Assembly (NCBI GenBank): GCA_028280105.1
Contig: JANQML010000047.1
Span: forward strand, 1-59,132
DNA from: Desulfobacula sp.
GTDB taxonomy: Bacteria; Desulfobacterota; Desulfobacteria; Desulfobacterales; Desulfobacteraceae
Length of the DNA: 59,132 bases
Direction: 5' to 3'
This document shows, one piece after another, positions 36,904 through 45,751 of the stretch. The translations under genes and the position numbers were made by a program. Numbering within the stretch: the first letter of the stretch is position 1; the number at the start of each line of letters is the position of its first letter. A model generated the notes under the pieces. That model did not search any database, was not told where the DNA came from, and was given only the letters and a program-made list of their open reading frames with translations.

Positions 36904-38277
36904 TCAATTTTCCGCAACCAGGTCCCGGATCCATTTGCGGGATCTGAACCGTCTGATGCCAATACCCAATTTATAGATCTCTTCACTCACAACCATGGCC
37001 ATAACCCAGTAAACCGGCAGATGAAAATAAAACGCCCCTAGAAAAGACATCGGGACTCCGATAAACCAGACCCCGCTCAAATCAACCCAAAAGGCAAACC
37101 GGGTATCGCCGCCCCCTCTCAGAACGCACACCACATTTGTAAAATTGGTAATTTTTACACACAGGGCAATACCGGCCACAGCCATTAAATGGTAGGCATT
37201 CATATATGCGGCATCCGATACTTTATAAAACCCGAGAACCAGATCCCGGGACAAAATCATCAGCCCCCCGGCAAGAATCGCCATGAGAAACTGCATCCGC
37301 AGCAGGTATTTACCATAATTGTAAGCCGCATCTCTTCTGCCGGCACCAATACTGTTGCCGACCATAATGGCACCGGCATGAAACAGTCCGAAAAACGGAA
37401 TCAATACAAAATTTTCAATGGACGAAACAATATTCACGGCAGCAATGGCATCCGTTCCAATCCGTGCGTAAACCAGATTATAAAAGCTGATGCCGATCAC
37501 CCACATCAATTCATTGAAGAAGACAGGCCAGCAGGTGGTCAGTATCTGTTTAACAAAAAGAAAATCAACGTCCAGCATCTCTTTGAATCCGGCGGCAATG
37601 GGATATTTATTGTAAAAAACCAGGCTGACTAACAACAGGCCTTCCAAAGATTTGGAAATGCAGGTGGCAAGTGCGGCCCCCCCGACTCCCAGCGGCGGAC
37701 AGCCAAGGTTGCCGAAAATAAAGATCCAGTTTAGAAAAATATTCATGAAAACGGCAATGGTGCATGCATACATGGGAATCCTGACAACACCGATACTCCT
37801 CAGGTTGCTCATATAGGCGTATGCGATGGCCGTTACGACAAAACTGATCCCAACCGTTCTCAGGTATCCGGCACCCAGCCGAACCACCTCCCCGTCCCTG
37901 GAAAACAGCCCCATCAGGTATTCGGGAAAAACCACAGCAGCCATCGTAAAAAAAAGGCTGATGAAACTGCCCCCCAACAGACTGATCCCGATAAGCTTCT
38001 TGAGTTTCTCATACTCTTTTCTCCCCCAGTACTGGGCGGTAAAAACCGACACACCGGAATGAATACCGTACTGGACCACGATGAATATAAAGACGAATTG
38101 ATTGGCAATCCCCACTGCGGCAATGGCAGTTTCGTTTAATTGCCCGATCATAAGCGTGTCTATCAATGCCATGGATGCGTTCAAAAAATTCTGAACGGCA
38201 ATGGGCAGGGCCAATTTAAACAGTACACGAATAAACGGTTTAAATGTTTCAGGTCTATCGTTGCTGATCGCACTCAT
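36904..38277 (-). CDS. MATE family efflux transporter
   Basis: Na+- or H+-coupled multidrug or metabolite exporter with 12 membrane segments. The frame opens with a GTG at 38289, but ATG at 38277 (MSAISNDRPE) is preferred because GGAG lies eight bases before it. About 457 residues, normal for the family. Features: IAVQNFLNASMALIDTLMIG in the first repeat and PVFFNELMWVIGISFYNLVY in the second. The leader carries a terminator-like hairpin immediately upstream of the RBS (see 38291-38326). The substrate is unknown. Confidence 0.9.
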   Translation of the reverse strand: MSAISNDRPETFKPFIRVLFKLALPIAVQNFLNASMALIDTLMIGQLNETAIAAVGIANQFVFIFIVVQYGIHSGVSVFTAQYWGRKEYEKLKKLIGISLLGGSFISLFFTMAAVVFPEYLMGLFSRDGEVVRLGAGYLRTVGISFVVTAIAYAYMSNLRSIGVVRIPMYACTIAVFMNIFLNWIFIFGNLGCPPLGVGGAALATCISKSLEGLLLVSLVFYNKYPIAAGFKEMLDVDFLFVKQILTTCWPVFFNELMWVIGISFYNLVYARIGTDAIAAVNIVSSIENFVLIPFFGLFHAGAIMVGNSIGAGRRDAAYNYGKYLLRMQFLMAILAGGLMILSRDLVLGFYKVSDAAYMNAYHLMAVAGIALCVKITNFTNVVCVLRGGGDTRFAFWVDLSGVWFIGVPMSFLGAFYFHLPVYWVMAMVVSEEIYKLGIGIRRFRSRKWIRDLVAEN

Positions 38278-38290
38278 ATATGACTCCACA

Positions 38291-38326
38291 AAAAAAGCCC
38301 GCTTCAGAGTCGAAGCAGGCTTTTTT
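38291..38326 (-). terminator. terminator-like hairpin in the leader of the MATE gene
   Basis: A strong stem, GCC-GCTTC pairing with GAAGC-GGC around the loop AGAGTC, is flanked by A and T runs, so it can terminate in both directions. On the minus strand the T run ends about 14 bases before the MATE ATG, leaving only the RBS between. It is either the end of a short upstream transcript or an attenuator of the MATE gene. Confidence 0.6.
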
Positions 38327-38743
38327 TAAACTTTATTATCTGTTTCAGATCATTTACAAAAAGGCGCTCCTATCCACATGAAAAAAATCCGATGGGATCT
38401 TGAAAGAAGAATGTATCTGCTTGATACGGTGTATGAAGTATCATTTATCATTTTATCTATCGCCTTATTTTGATCCCCTCTTATGAATGATAATTATTCA
38501 TCTGTCAATCATTTATTGGCTCCTGCAGAAAAACACCCTCTTTTATCCGGTTTCAGCTGATCCGGAGCCAGTGTATACCGGAATGCCTTGAATTCAAGTA
38601 AAAAATGTTTCATATATCCGTATATATGTTTAACCGGTTACGAACTTTTGCCTGTCAATAATTTAAATTCCAAGGATTGTTTTAACTTATAATACCATAG
38701 GCGTTCATTCACCAAACATATCTATAAGACAAGAGGATTTTTA
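38327..38743. other. gene-free region between MATE and DMT genes
   Basis: No gene was found. A palindrome CATATAT-CCGT-ATATATG (38611-38628) has perfect 7-base arms and could be an operator. A perfect TATAAT (38688-38693) lies about 50 bases before the DMT ATG without a good -35 partner; the DMT leader has AAGAGGA before ATG. The minus-strand leader of the MATE gene (about 400 bases) was searched by eye for riboswitch landmarks without success. Confidence 0.4.
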
Positions 38744-39691
38744 ATGTATATACCGTTTGCATCATTTATGGGTGTGCTCATTACCCTGCTGATCATGTTC
38801 AACAGCGTGCTCTCTGTTCAGGCTGGACAGGTTCTCTCCCTGCTGGTGTTTCATCTGGTCGGATTTTCAACCATATCTCTTATCCTTCTGTTTACGTCAA
38901 AAAGCCGTCATTCGGGCCAGATCCCATTATATCTGTGTTCCGCAGGAATAATCGGCGTGCTGGTGGTTTTTTTAAACAACATATGTTTTGCCATTCTTGG
39001 TGCCTCGGTCACCCTCTCTCTTGTCATCATGGGACAAACCATGGGGTCCATCCTGATCGATTCATTTGGGTTTCTGAATATGAACAGGCACCGGTTTGAA
39101 AAAAGAAAATTGTTCGGATATCTCCTGATGCTGTCGGGAATCCTGGTAATGGTGGACACATGGAAATTTCACTCGTTATATGTGGTACTGGCATTTGTTA
39201 CCGGTATCTTGGTGATTCTCACAATGGTGCTGAATTCCCAGCTTGGCATCCGGATCGGGGTCTTAAAGGCCACCCGCATGAACTATTTAACCGGTTTGAC
39301 CACCGTGATTTTTTTGATCCTGTTTACCGGATTTGAGTTAAAAGGCTCTCTTGGAATACTTGCCGGGATACACCCGGTTTATATTTTCGGCGGCGGGATT
39401 ACAGGTGTATGTATTGTCATCGGATTCAACATGATTGTTCCGAAAATTCCCACGGTTTACACGACAATTCTCGTCTTTTTAGGACAGATTGGAACGGGCC
39501 TGATCATTGATGGTGTATCCGGTCAAACCCTCATGTTCAAAACAATTGCAGGTGCTGGAATCGTGCTGCTGGGTCTGGGATTTAATATACGGGTCGATCT
39601 GCACGGACAAAAACAGATCGACTCTTCCATTCAAAAACCGGCTAGGGAGCCTGAGAAACGCTCCCCTGAACCCAGACCCTCCTTTAAATGA
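38744..39691 (+). CDS. DMT family transporter, YdcZ/DUF606-type duplication
   Basis: 315 residues with about ten membrane segments formed by two YdcZ (DUF606)-like repeats. Each repeat has a GQ-x-x-x-S/L-x-x-D type motif: MGQTMGSILIDSFG in the first half and FLGQIGTGLIIDGVSG in the second. Single YdcZ domains are about 140 residues and usually pair; here they are fused. The C-terminal tail (about 285-315) is polar. The substrate is unknown. RBS AAGAGGA precedes the ATG. Confidence 0.85.
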   Translation: MYIPFASFMGVLITLLIMFNSVLSVQAGQVLSLLVFHLVGFSTISLILLFTSKSRHSGQIPLYLCSAGIIGVLVVFLNNICFAILGASVTLSLVIMGQTMGSILIDSFGFLNMNRHRFEKRKLFGYLLMLSGILVMVDTWKFHSLYVVLAFVTGILVILTMVLNSQLGIRIGVLKATRMNYLTGLTTVIFLILFTGFELKGSLGILAGIHPVYIFGGGITGVCIVIGFNMIVPKIPTVYTTILVFLGQIGTGLIIDGVSGQTLMFKTIAGAGIVLLGLGFNIRVDLHGQKQIDSSIQKPAREPEKRSPEPRPSFK

Positions 39692-39773
39692 AAAATAGGC
39701 GCTGGAATGGAAAACAGGATTACCCGTATCCCGGGGATGGAATGAGCCGTGTTGACGGATTGATTCGGGATTT

Positions 39774-39802
39774 TTGCCGGTTTTGTATAAATATTGTAAA
39801 AT
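39774..39802 (+). promoter_or_regulatory. sigma-70-type promoter upstream of the acyltransferase gene
   Basis: TTGCCG (39774-39779) and TAAAAT (39797-39802) are 17 bases apart, four and five matches to consensus. Transcription would begin near 39809, giving a leader of about 70 bases before the TTG start at 39880. Confidence 0.5.
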
Positions 39803-39879
39803 CCCACAACCTCTCTTTTACTATCAGAAGCAGGTATCTATATTGATCCATTTAATATTTTTGAAATCGGACCACTGGA

Positions 39880-40458
39880 TTGAAACCGACACTGCTGAAT
39901 AATCGTATTTTAAGGCCTGTTTTTTATTGGATTGCCACTGTTTCCCTTTATATCCTGGGATGGAAACCCAAGGGCCACATTCCGGATATTAAAAAGTTTG
40001 TGATGATTGCCGCCCCCCACTCTTCGAATTGGGATTTTGTGTTTTTCCTGCTGATCATTTTCAAGTTTAAGATATCTGTCCACTGGATGGGTAAACATAC
40101 CATGTTTATATGGCCTTTCAGACGCCTGCTTAAATGCCTGGGCGGGATACCCATTAACCGGACCACAAGGGGCAACGTGGTAAAAACCATGGCAGAGGCA
40201 TTTAAAAATTCTGAGCAGCTGATTATTACCATCGCCCCTTCAGGCACCCGGGAAAAAGTAATGACCTGGAAAACAGGATTTTACCATATTGCAAATCAGG
40301 CCAATGTCCCCATTGTATGCGGTTTCATTGACTATGCCAAAAAAATCATCGGTGTCGGCCCTGTCTTTACCCCGTCCGGCCATATGGATTCCGATATGGC
40401 TTCCATCAAGGCATTTTACTCTCAATTCTCAGGCAAATACATGCAGGCGCCTTACTAA
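39880..40458 (+). CDS. 1-acyl-glycerol-3-phosphate acyltransferase-like protein (PlsC family)
   Basis: 192 residues, shorter than most PlsC proteins (about 240). The catalytic HX4D motif is H47 to D52 in APHSSNWDF; the substrate-binding motif is GGIPINRTTRG and the third block is IAPSGTREK. The N-terminus (about 10-28) is a hydrophobic membrane anchor. The only good start is TTG at 39880. It transfers an acyl chain to a lysophospholipid or related acceptor at the inner membrane. It is monocistronic, 106 bases before the DauR-like gene. Confidence 0.85.
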   Translation: MKPTLLNNRILRPVFYWIATVSLYILGWKPKGHIPDIKKFVMIAAPHSSNWDFVFFLLIIFKFKISVHWMGKHTMFIWPFRRLLKCLGGIPINRTTRGNVVKTMAEAFKNSEQLIITIAPSGTREKVMTWKTGFYHIANQANVPIVCGFIDYAKKIIGVGPVFTPSGHMDSDMASIKAFYSQFSGKYMQAPY

Positions 40459-40477
40459 AAATCTAATAACAGTCGGG

Positions 40478-40504
40478 TTGACAAAATTACCATTAACAGA
40501 TAAT
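40478..40504 (+). promoter_or_regulatory. probable promoter of the regulator-OCD-threonine synthase operon
   Basis: A consensus TTGACA (40478-40483) is followed by GATAAT (40499-40504), five of six matches, at a short 15-base spacing. GAGGA (40551-40555) then sits nine bases before the GTG at 40565, supporting that start. Confidence 0.45.
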
Positions 40505-40564
40505 ACTGCAAGCAAAGTAGACAAATAATCCAAATCAGACAATTTTTATTGAGGAAAAATTGCA

Positions 40565-41212
40565 GTGCATACTCTATCCCAGTATAAACCCATTGCCGAT
40601 GCCGTGGCAGCATTGTTTCATCCCAGCGTTGAAGTGGTGATTCACGATATAGCCACGGATTCCGTCTATTACATTGCCAATCCAATATCCGGGAGAAAAC
40701 CCGGGGATATCTCTTTGCTGGGGCTGGAAAACCAGGATCCGAATCTGGAACAGACTGTGATGGGGCCTTATGAGAAAGCCGGTGAAAAGGGGCAGCGGGT
40801 ACGGGCCGTGACCGCAGTTTTAAAGGATAATAAGGGCACTGCCATCGGATTGATCTGTATCAATTTAGATTATTCATCCTATGAACCCGCACTTGAACTC
40901 CTGGAAAACCTGATTCGTCCGCCTCAGACAAAACAGCATCCCAGAATATTGTTTCAAAATGACTGGCGGGATCAAATCAAGCTTGAGATCCGGGCGTTTT
41001 TGGAAAAGAACCGGAAAACCCTGGAAAGTCTGACTCCGGACAGCAGAAAAGCCCTTATGGCCGGACTGGACAAAAAAGGCCTTTTTTTTGCAAAAAAATC
41101 CATTGACCAGGTTGCGGCGATTATCGGCGTTTCCAGGGCCACGGCATATAAAGATTTAAAAACAGTCAGGGAGACAACAACGGTGTTAAAAAAGAAAAAG
41201 AGGCGACCATGA
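40565..41212 (+). CDS. YheO/DauR-like transcriptional regulator (PAS_6 + HTH_22)
   Basis: 215 residues. The N-terminal YheO-type PAS-like domain (about 1-115) shows FHPSVEVVIHDI, GRKPGDISLLGLE and GTAIGLICINLDYS. The C-terminal HTH (about 160-210) has KSIDQVAAIIGVSRATAYKDL. In Pseudomonas the relative DauR controls D-arginine catabolism (dauBAR). Here it is the first gene of a three-gene operon, overlapping the OCD gene by four bases. The start is GTG at 40565 with an RBS nine bases upstream. Confidence 0.87.
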   Translation: MHTLSQYKPIADAVAALFHPSVEVVIHDIATDSVYYIANPISGRKPGDISLLGLENQDPNLEQTVMGPYEKAGEKGQRVRAVTAVLKDNKGTAIGLICINLDYSSYEPALELLENLIRPPQTKQHPRILFQNDWRDQIKLEIRAFLEKNRKTLESLTPDSRKALMAGLDKKGLFFAKKSIDQVAAIIGVSRATAYKDLKTVRETTTVLKKKKRRP

Positions 41213-42177
41213 CGGAAATTTATACATTGGAACAGATTCAATCCGCCATAAAAGGCATGGATTTTTCACCCGCCATTGAAGAGGGGTTTGTTCAATATTC
41301 ACTGGGAAATGTGACTGTCCCGCCCGTGGGGGAACTGGTTTTTGACCAACCGCCCGGTGATACCCATATTAAGTACGGATATATTCAAAATGCAGACACC
41401 TATGTCATCAAAATCGCCTCTGGATTTTATGACAATCCCAAACTGGGTCTGTCATCCAATTCCGGATTGATGCTGGTCTTTTCCCGGCAGACCGGGTTTT
41501 TAAAAACAATTCTACTGGATGACGGTTTTTTAACCGATATCAGAACGGCCGTTGCCGGCCGGATCTGCGCCGCATACCTGGCACCTGAAAAAATAACCGC
41601 TATCGGCGTTATCGGAACCGGCATTCAGGCACGGATGCAGGTCGAGTACCTGAACACTGTCACACCGGTTCAAAACGTATATGTCTGGGGCAGAAATGAA
41701 AAACATGCGCTGGCCTTTCAGGCAGACCTGTGTGCAAAAGGATATGACGTATCTGTTATGAAGACCCCGGCCAAAGTGGCTGAAAACTGCAATTTGATTA
41801 TTACGGCCACCCCTTCCAAACAGCCGCTCTTATTTAAGAAAGAGATCAAACCCGGGACCCATATCACTGCCATGGGATCGGACACATCTGAAAAACAGGA
41901 GCTGGATCCGCAGATATTAAAAAGAGCGGACATCCTTGTTGCAGACAGCCGGTCCCAATGCAGATCCCGCGGGGAGATCTCCCGGGCCCTGGCCGCAGGA
42001 ACCGTGACAGAAGAGAAGATCATTGAGCTGGGTGACATCATTCACCGGCCTGAAAAAATAAACCGAACGGAAAATTGCATCTCTGTCGCCGATCTGACAG
42101 GGGTGGCTGTACAGGATGTTCAAATCGCCACAGCCGTGTGCCGGGCGTTTGAAAATAGGGGTAAACAGGGAGAATAA
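41209..42177 (+). CDS. ornithine cyclodeaminase / mu-crystallin family protein
   Basis: 322 residues, standard length. The Rossmann NAD(P) site is IGVIGTGIQARMQVEYL (about 132-150). Substrate-binding basic residues lie in HIKYGY and VIKIASGFYDNP. Members include ornithine cyclodeaminase, alanine dehydrogenase, ketimine reductase, arginine dehydrogenase DauB and SbnB. The neighbour DauR-like regulator makes an amino-acid dehydrogenase or ketimine reductase plausible. It overlaps the regulator and is three bases from the threonine-synthase gene. Confidence 0.87.
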   Translation: MTEIYTLEQIQSAIKGMDFSPAIEEGFVQYSLGNVTVPPVGELVFDQPPGDTHIKYGYIQNADTYVIKIASGFYDNPKLGLSSNSGLMLVFSRQTGFLKTILLDDGFLTDIRTAVAGRICAAYLAPEKITAIGVIGTGIQARMQVEYLNTVTPVQNVYVWGRNEKHALAFQADLCAKGYDVSVMKTPAKVAENCNLIITATPSKQPLLFKKEIKPGTHITAMGSDTSEKQELDPQILKRADILVADSRSQCRSRGEISRALAAGTVTEEKIIELGDIIHRPEKINRTENCISVADLTGVAVQDVQIATAVCRAFENRGKQGE

Positions 42178-42180
42178 TCC

Positions 42181-43635
42181 ATGACCGAATACATCAGCAC
42201 AAAGGGCGGCATATCTCCGGCCCGGTTCGATGAAGCCGTTCTGCAAGGGTTCGCATCTGACGGGGGGTTGTTTGTACCCCAAACCATTCCCAGAATTCCG
42301 GACCGGACGCTGTCCGCCATGTCACAGATGTCGTATACCGAGATTGTCTACGAGATTCTTTCTCTTTTTATTGACAAAGCTGTCATCCCTGAAACTGATT
42401 TAAAACAACTGATCGACACCGGTTTTTCCCTGTTTGATCACCCGGATCTGTTGCCGGTTGTTCCCATGGATGCGGATAACAACCTTTATATTATGGAGCT
42501 TTTTCACGGCCCGACATTATCGTTTAAAGATATTGCCATGGGGTTTTTAATCCATACCATGGACTATCTGCTGCATAAAAGAGACCGGCACCTTTCCCTT
42601 ATTTTAGCCACCACCGGCGATACCGGCCCGGCTGCTGCGTTTGCCGCGGCAGGAAAGAAAACAATTGACTGCTGGCCCCTCTATCCTTTGGGTATGATTT
42701 CAAAGGAGCAGGAACGGCAGATGACAACGCTTACTGCCGATAATATCCATCCGGTTTGTGTTTCAGGCTGCCAAAGAGGGGGTGACGATATCGATATCGT
42801 TGTTGCCGCCCTCTTCTCACAGCCGGAACTCAAAAAGCGGTTAAATCTTTCCAGCGTCAATTCCATTAACTGGTGCCGGGTCATGGTCCAGGCCGCCCAC
42901 TATGCATACGGATACTTTAAGATATGCAGCCGGGTGGGTGAACCTGTAGACGTTTGCGTTCCCTCCGGGGCGTTCGGCAACCTGTTTACAGGTTTTCTGG
43001 CCAGAAAAATGGGTATCCCCATCCGTAACTTTATCTGTGCCAACAACAAAAATCACACCCTCCATACCGTATTTTCAACAGGGATATTCAAAAAAGAAGA
43101 CCTGAGACCCAGCCTGTCGTCTGCCATTGATATTGTGGTACCCTACAACTTCTGGCGTTTCTTATACTTTTCCTGCAACCGGGATACGGAGAAGATGAAT
43201 CAATGGATGGATATGTTTGAGCGGACCGGTGAAATCCGACTGGACAAAAAGACACTGGCAAATATTCAAAAAGGGTTTAAATCCGTATCCATATCCGATG
43301 AACAGACATTGGTAACGATTCAAGGGATATGGAAGAAAAAAAAGTACCTGCTCGACCCGCACAGCGCCATATCTGTCTGCGCGGCAACGATTTTGGGTGC
43401 CCAGGCAAAGAACCGGGTAAAGACCATCTGCCTTGCCACAGCACATCCTGCCAAATTTCCGGATGTGATCCGGCAGGCAATGGGACCTGGAAACCCCCTC
43501 CCTGAGCAGGCGTTTCATCCGTCCATTGAGTTGGCAAAAAACAGCGATGAAACATTTGAATCCTGTGATCTAGACTGTCTGGAATCATTTTTAATCCATC
43601 GGATTTCCCGAACCGGTAAAACACGATCCAATTAA
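42181..43635 (+). CDS. thrC: threonine synthase family PLP enzyme
   Basis: 484 residues, similar in size and layout to the E. coli/fungal type of ThrC. The PLP lysine is in FHGPTLSFKDIAMGF (about 108-122); the phosphate-binding loop is ATTGDTGPAA; the N-terminus YISTKGG is typical. Threonine synthase converts O-phosphohomoserine to threonine. No hom or thrB lies nearby; the operon with a DauR-like regulator and an OCD enzyme is unusual for threonine synthesis, so a related beta- or gamma-replacement reaction should be kept in mind. Confidence 0.85.
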   Translation: MTEYISTKGGISPARFDEAVLQGFASDGGLFVPQTIPRIPDRTLSAMSQMSYTEIVYEILSLFIDKAVIPETDLKQLIDTGFSLFDHPDLLPVVPMDADNNLYIMELFHGPTLSFKDIAMGFLIHTMDYLLHKRDRHLSLILATTGDTGPAAAFAAAGKKTIDCWPLYPLGMISKEQERQMTTLTADNIHPVCVSGCQRGGDDIDIVVAALFSQPELKKRLNLSSVNSINWCRVMVQAAHYAYGYFKICSRVGEPVDVCVPSGAFGNLFTGFLARKMGIPIRNFICANNKNHTLHTVFSTGIFKKEDLRPSLSSAIDIVVPYNFWRFLYFSCNRDTEKMNQWMDMFERTGEIRLDKKTLANIQKGFKSVSISDEQTLVTIQGIWKKKKYLLDPHSAISVCAATILGAQAKNRVKTICLATAHPAKFPDVIRQAMGPGNPLPEQAFHPSIELAKNSDETFESCDLDCLESFLIHRISRTGKTRSN

Positions 43636-43791
43636 AAAGAGCCCACTGTATTGGCCGATGCTGTCCGATGCTTCCATGACATGATGGAAAATGAATTTAT
43701 GGCACTTTATACGGCCCATCAGCGCCGATACCATATCCTGGCGCGCCACGGAGAGTCAGGGTTCTGGCGGATGAGAATTCTGCCCGTAAAA

Positions 43792-44454
43792 TTAAAGGTC
43801 CTGATAATCTATTTCATACGGTTTGATCTCTGTTGCCTCTAATGCATAGCCAGTATCGATATCGTCTGAACCATCCACCAGAAACAACTCTTTCACCGCA
43901 GATTCAACCCTTATCACGCCGGTGACCATAACAGGATCGTAAAGGGCAGCACTTTTATACCCTTTTTCATCGGCAACCGTTACGTGAAGAATCTGATTGG
44001 GCGGCGGCGGCGGTACATGAATACACGCGCCGATATAGGGAACAAGAAAGAATTCGGTCACCATGGAATCTGACATTTCAAGGGGCAGCAGATACCCGGC
44101 GATACTGATCTGCTGCCCGCTCAGTTCGTGAACAACCGATGTATAGAGTTTTTTTCTTTTTTCCATGATCTCAGCGATGTCAATGCCGGCTTCTTTAAAT
44201 TCAGGTATGGCCTCATCAACCATTAGATAGATCTCTTCTGATTCCGAGTTCCGCTCCGGCAGATTTTCCAGCATATAGACCACCCAGTTTGCAGCGTTAC
44301 GCTGTTCATCGTTCAGTCCTTTCAACGGATCATCAGACAATATCTCGTGCGGTATTAAATCATCCCAGGTTAGCTCCCGAACCGGTGTGCCACATCCAAG
44401 CTGACAGGTTACTGCGAATGCAGTGAACATCAGGACTGTAATGAATCTATACAT
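43792..44454 (-). CDS. DUF3299 domain protein, probable lipoprotein or secreted protein
   Basis: 220 residues. The N-terminus has a signal sequence ending in a lipobox-like TCQLGCG, so the mature protein may be lipid-anchored at Cys20. The DUF3299 domain is shown by ELTWDDLIP, AGYLLPLEMSD and YIGACIHVPPPPPNQ. DUF3299 genes usually follow an ABC permease and a DUF2796 gene in metal-related operons, as here, where it is the last gene, ten bases after the permease. The molecular role is unknown; metal delivery to the exporter/importer is inferred from context. Confidence 0.82.
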   Translation of the reverse strand: MYRFITVLMFTAFAVTCQLGCGTPVRELTWDDLIPHEILSDDPLKGLNDEQRNAANWVVYMLENLPERNSESEEIYLMVDEAIPEFKEAGIDIAEIMEKRKKLYTSVVHELSGQQISIAGYLLPLEMSDSMVTEFFLVPYIGACIHVPPPPPNQILHVTVADEKGYKSAALYDPVMVTGVIRVESAVKELFLVDGSDDIDTGYALEATEIKPYEIDYQDL

Positions 44455-44464
44455 AGTAAAACCT

Positions 44465-45718
44465 TTAAATTCTGATCATCATGCCGTCTGCAAGAGAGTA
44501 ACGGTATATCCGGTATCCGGGTATCATCCCGATAAGGAGGCCGGCCAGACACACCACAGCGGTCAATAAAATTTCATAGACCGAAAGACCGGTCACCGCA
44601 ATATACAGTCCGAAATTGGAAAGAATAAATGAACGGCTCAACATTAACAGGGTATACATCAATCCGATACCGGCCATCACCCCGGCCAGGGTTAATAGTG
44701 CGGATTCTCCGACCAGCAGGGAAAAGACATGCAGGGGCCTGGCCCCCACGGACCTGAGGATCGCCATCTCTCTGCGACGCTCGTTCAGGCTGGTCATCAG
44801 GGCGATTAACATGCCAAAAAGCCCGACCACCACCACAAATATACTGACTGCCAGCAATGCTTTTTCCGCAATTCCTATCAAATCCCACAGTTCCTGGAGG
44901 GCAACCCCGGGCAGAATCGCCAGAAGCGGTTCGGAAGGATAGGTATTGATGAACCGCTGCACACTGAAGACAGCGATTCTTGATTTAAGGCCAACCATGA
45001 ACGCAGTAATGCTTTTAGGCGTAAGATCCATCTGCCTGACCTCTTCTTGTGAGATGGAGACTCCCGGGATCGGCGCACCGTCTTTCCAGTCGATGTGAAC
45101 GGCCTCAATCCCTTCCAGCGGGACATGAAGGGTCTGATCCACCGGGGTGCCTGTTTTCTTCAGAATCCCCACGACGTGAAAGGGTTTGTCGTCGTGTTGA
45201 ATAAAGCTGACCTTGCCCGCACCATGGGAAATGATGATGGAATCCCCGATGCTGTAGTTTAAGGTCTTTGCCACGTCCGCGCCGAGTACGACATCAAAAA
45301 CATCGTTAAAGACCTGGCCCTGGCTGATCTCAAGAGGCCGTTTTCCGGAATACCTGAAATATTTGAAATAATCCGTATTGGTACCCAGAACCCGGTATCC
45401 CTTGTGCGAATCGCCTAAAGAGAGAGGTATCGTCCAGAGTATATTGGGATTTGATCCAAGTTTTTGATAGCTTTCCCATGAGATATTGTTGGTTGCGTTT
45501 CCGATGCGGAATACAGAGTACAGCAAGAGCTGAACCGGTCCGGTTCTGGCGCCGACAACCAGATCGGTTCCGGAAATCGTATTGGTGAAACTCTTTTTTG
45601 CCTCTTTCCGGATACGCTCCACACCCAGGAGAAGCGTGACGCTCAGGGCGATGGAGGCAATGGTCATAAGGGTTGTAAATTTTCTGTTTTTAAGGCTTTT
45701 GAGGGCAAGGCCGAACAT
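44465..45718 (-). CDS. ABC transporter permease, FtsX/MacB family
   Basis: 417 residues: one N-terminal membrane helix (about 15-38), a large extracytoplasmic MacB-PCD-like domain (about 40-270), and three C-terminal helices (about 285-410) forming the FtsX domain with SLNERRREMAILRSVGA. It belongs with the ATPase gene 33 bases upstream. LolCDE/MacB-like systems move lipoproteins or act as mechanotransmitters; in a DUF2796/DUF3299 setting the system resembles the zinc-regulated Zrg cluster of Vibrio. Confidence 0.88.
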   Translation of the reverse strand: MFGLALKSLKNRKFTTLMTIASIALSVTLLLGVERIRKEAKKSFTNTISGTDLVVGARTGPVQLLLYSVFRIGNATNNISWESYQKLGSNPNILWTIPLSLGDSHKGYRVLGTNTDYFKYFRYSGKRPLEISQGQVFNDVFDVVLGADVAKTLNYSIGDSIIISHGAGKVSFIQHDDKPFHVVGILKKTGTPVDQTLHVPLEGIEAVHIDWKDGAPIPGVSISQEEVRQMDLTPKSITAFMVGLKSRIAVFSVQRFINTYPSEPLLAILPGVALQELWDLIGIAEKALLAVSIFVVVVGLFGMLIALMTSLNERRREMAILRSVGARPLHVFSLLVGESALLTLAGVMAGIGLMYTLLMLSRSFILSNFGLYIAVTGLSVYEILLTAVVCLAGLLIGMIPGYRIYRYSLADGMMIRI

Positions 45719-45751
45719 CGTTTTTCAGTATCTCCCTAGCTGGATGCCGGT

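Noticed and set aside
38327..38743. Known riboswitch (guanidine, Mn or similar) in the MATE leader
   Set aside because: The conserved landmarks of these classes were not found by eye on the minus strand; only the terminator hairpin is supported.
43651..43842. 63-codon plus-strand frame between thrC and the DUF3299 gene
   Set aside because: It runs into the antisense of the DUF3299 gene, has no RBS and an unusual composition.
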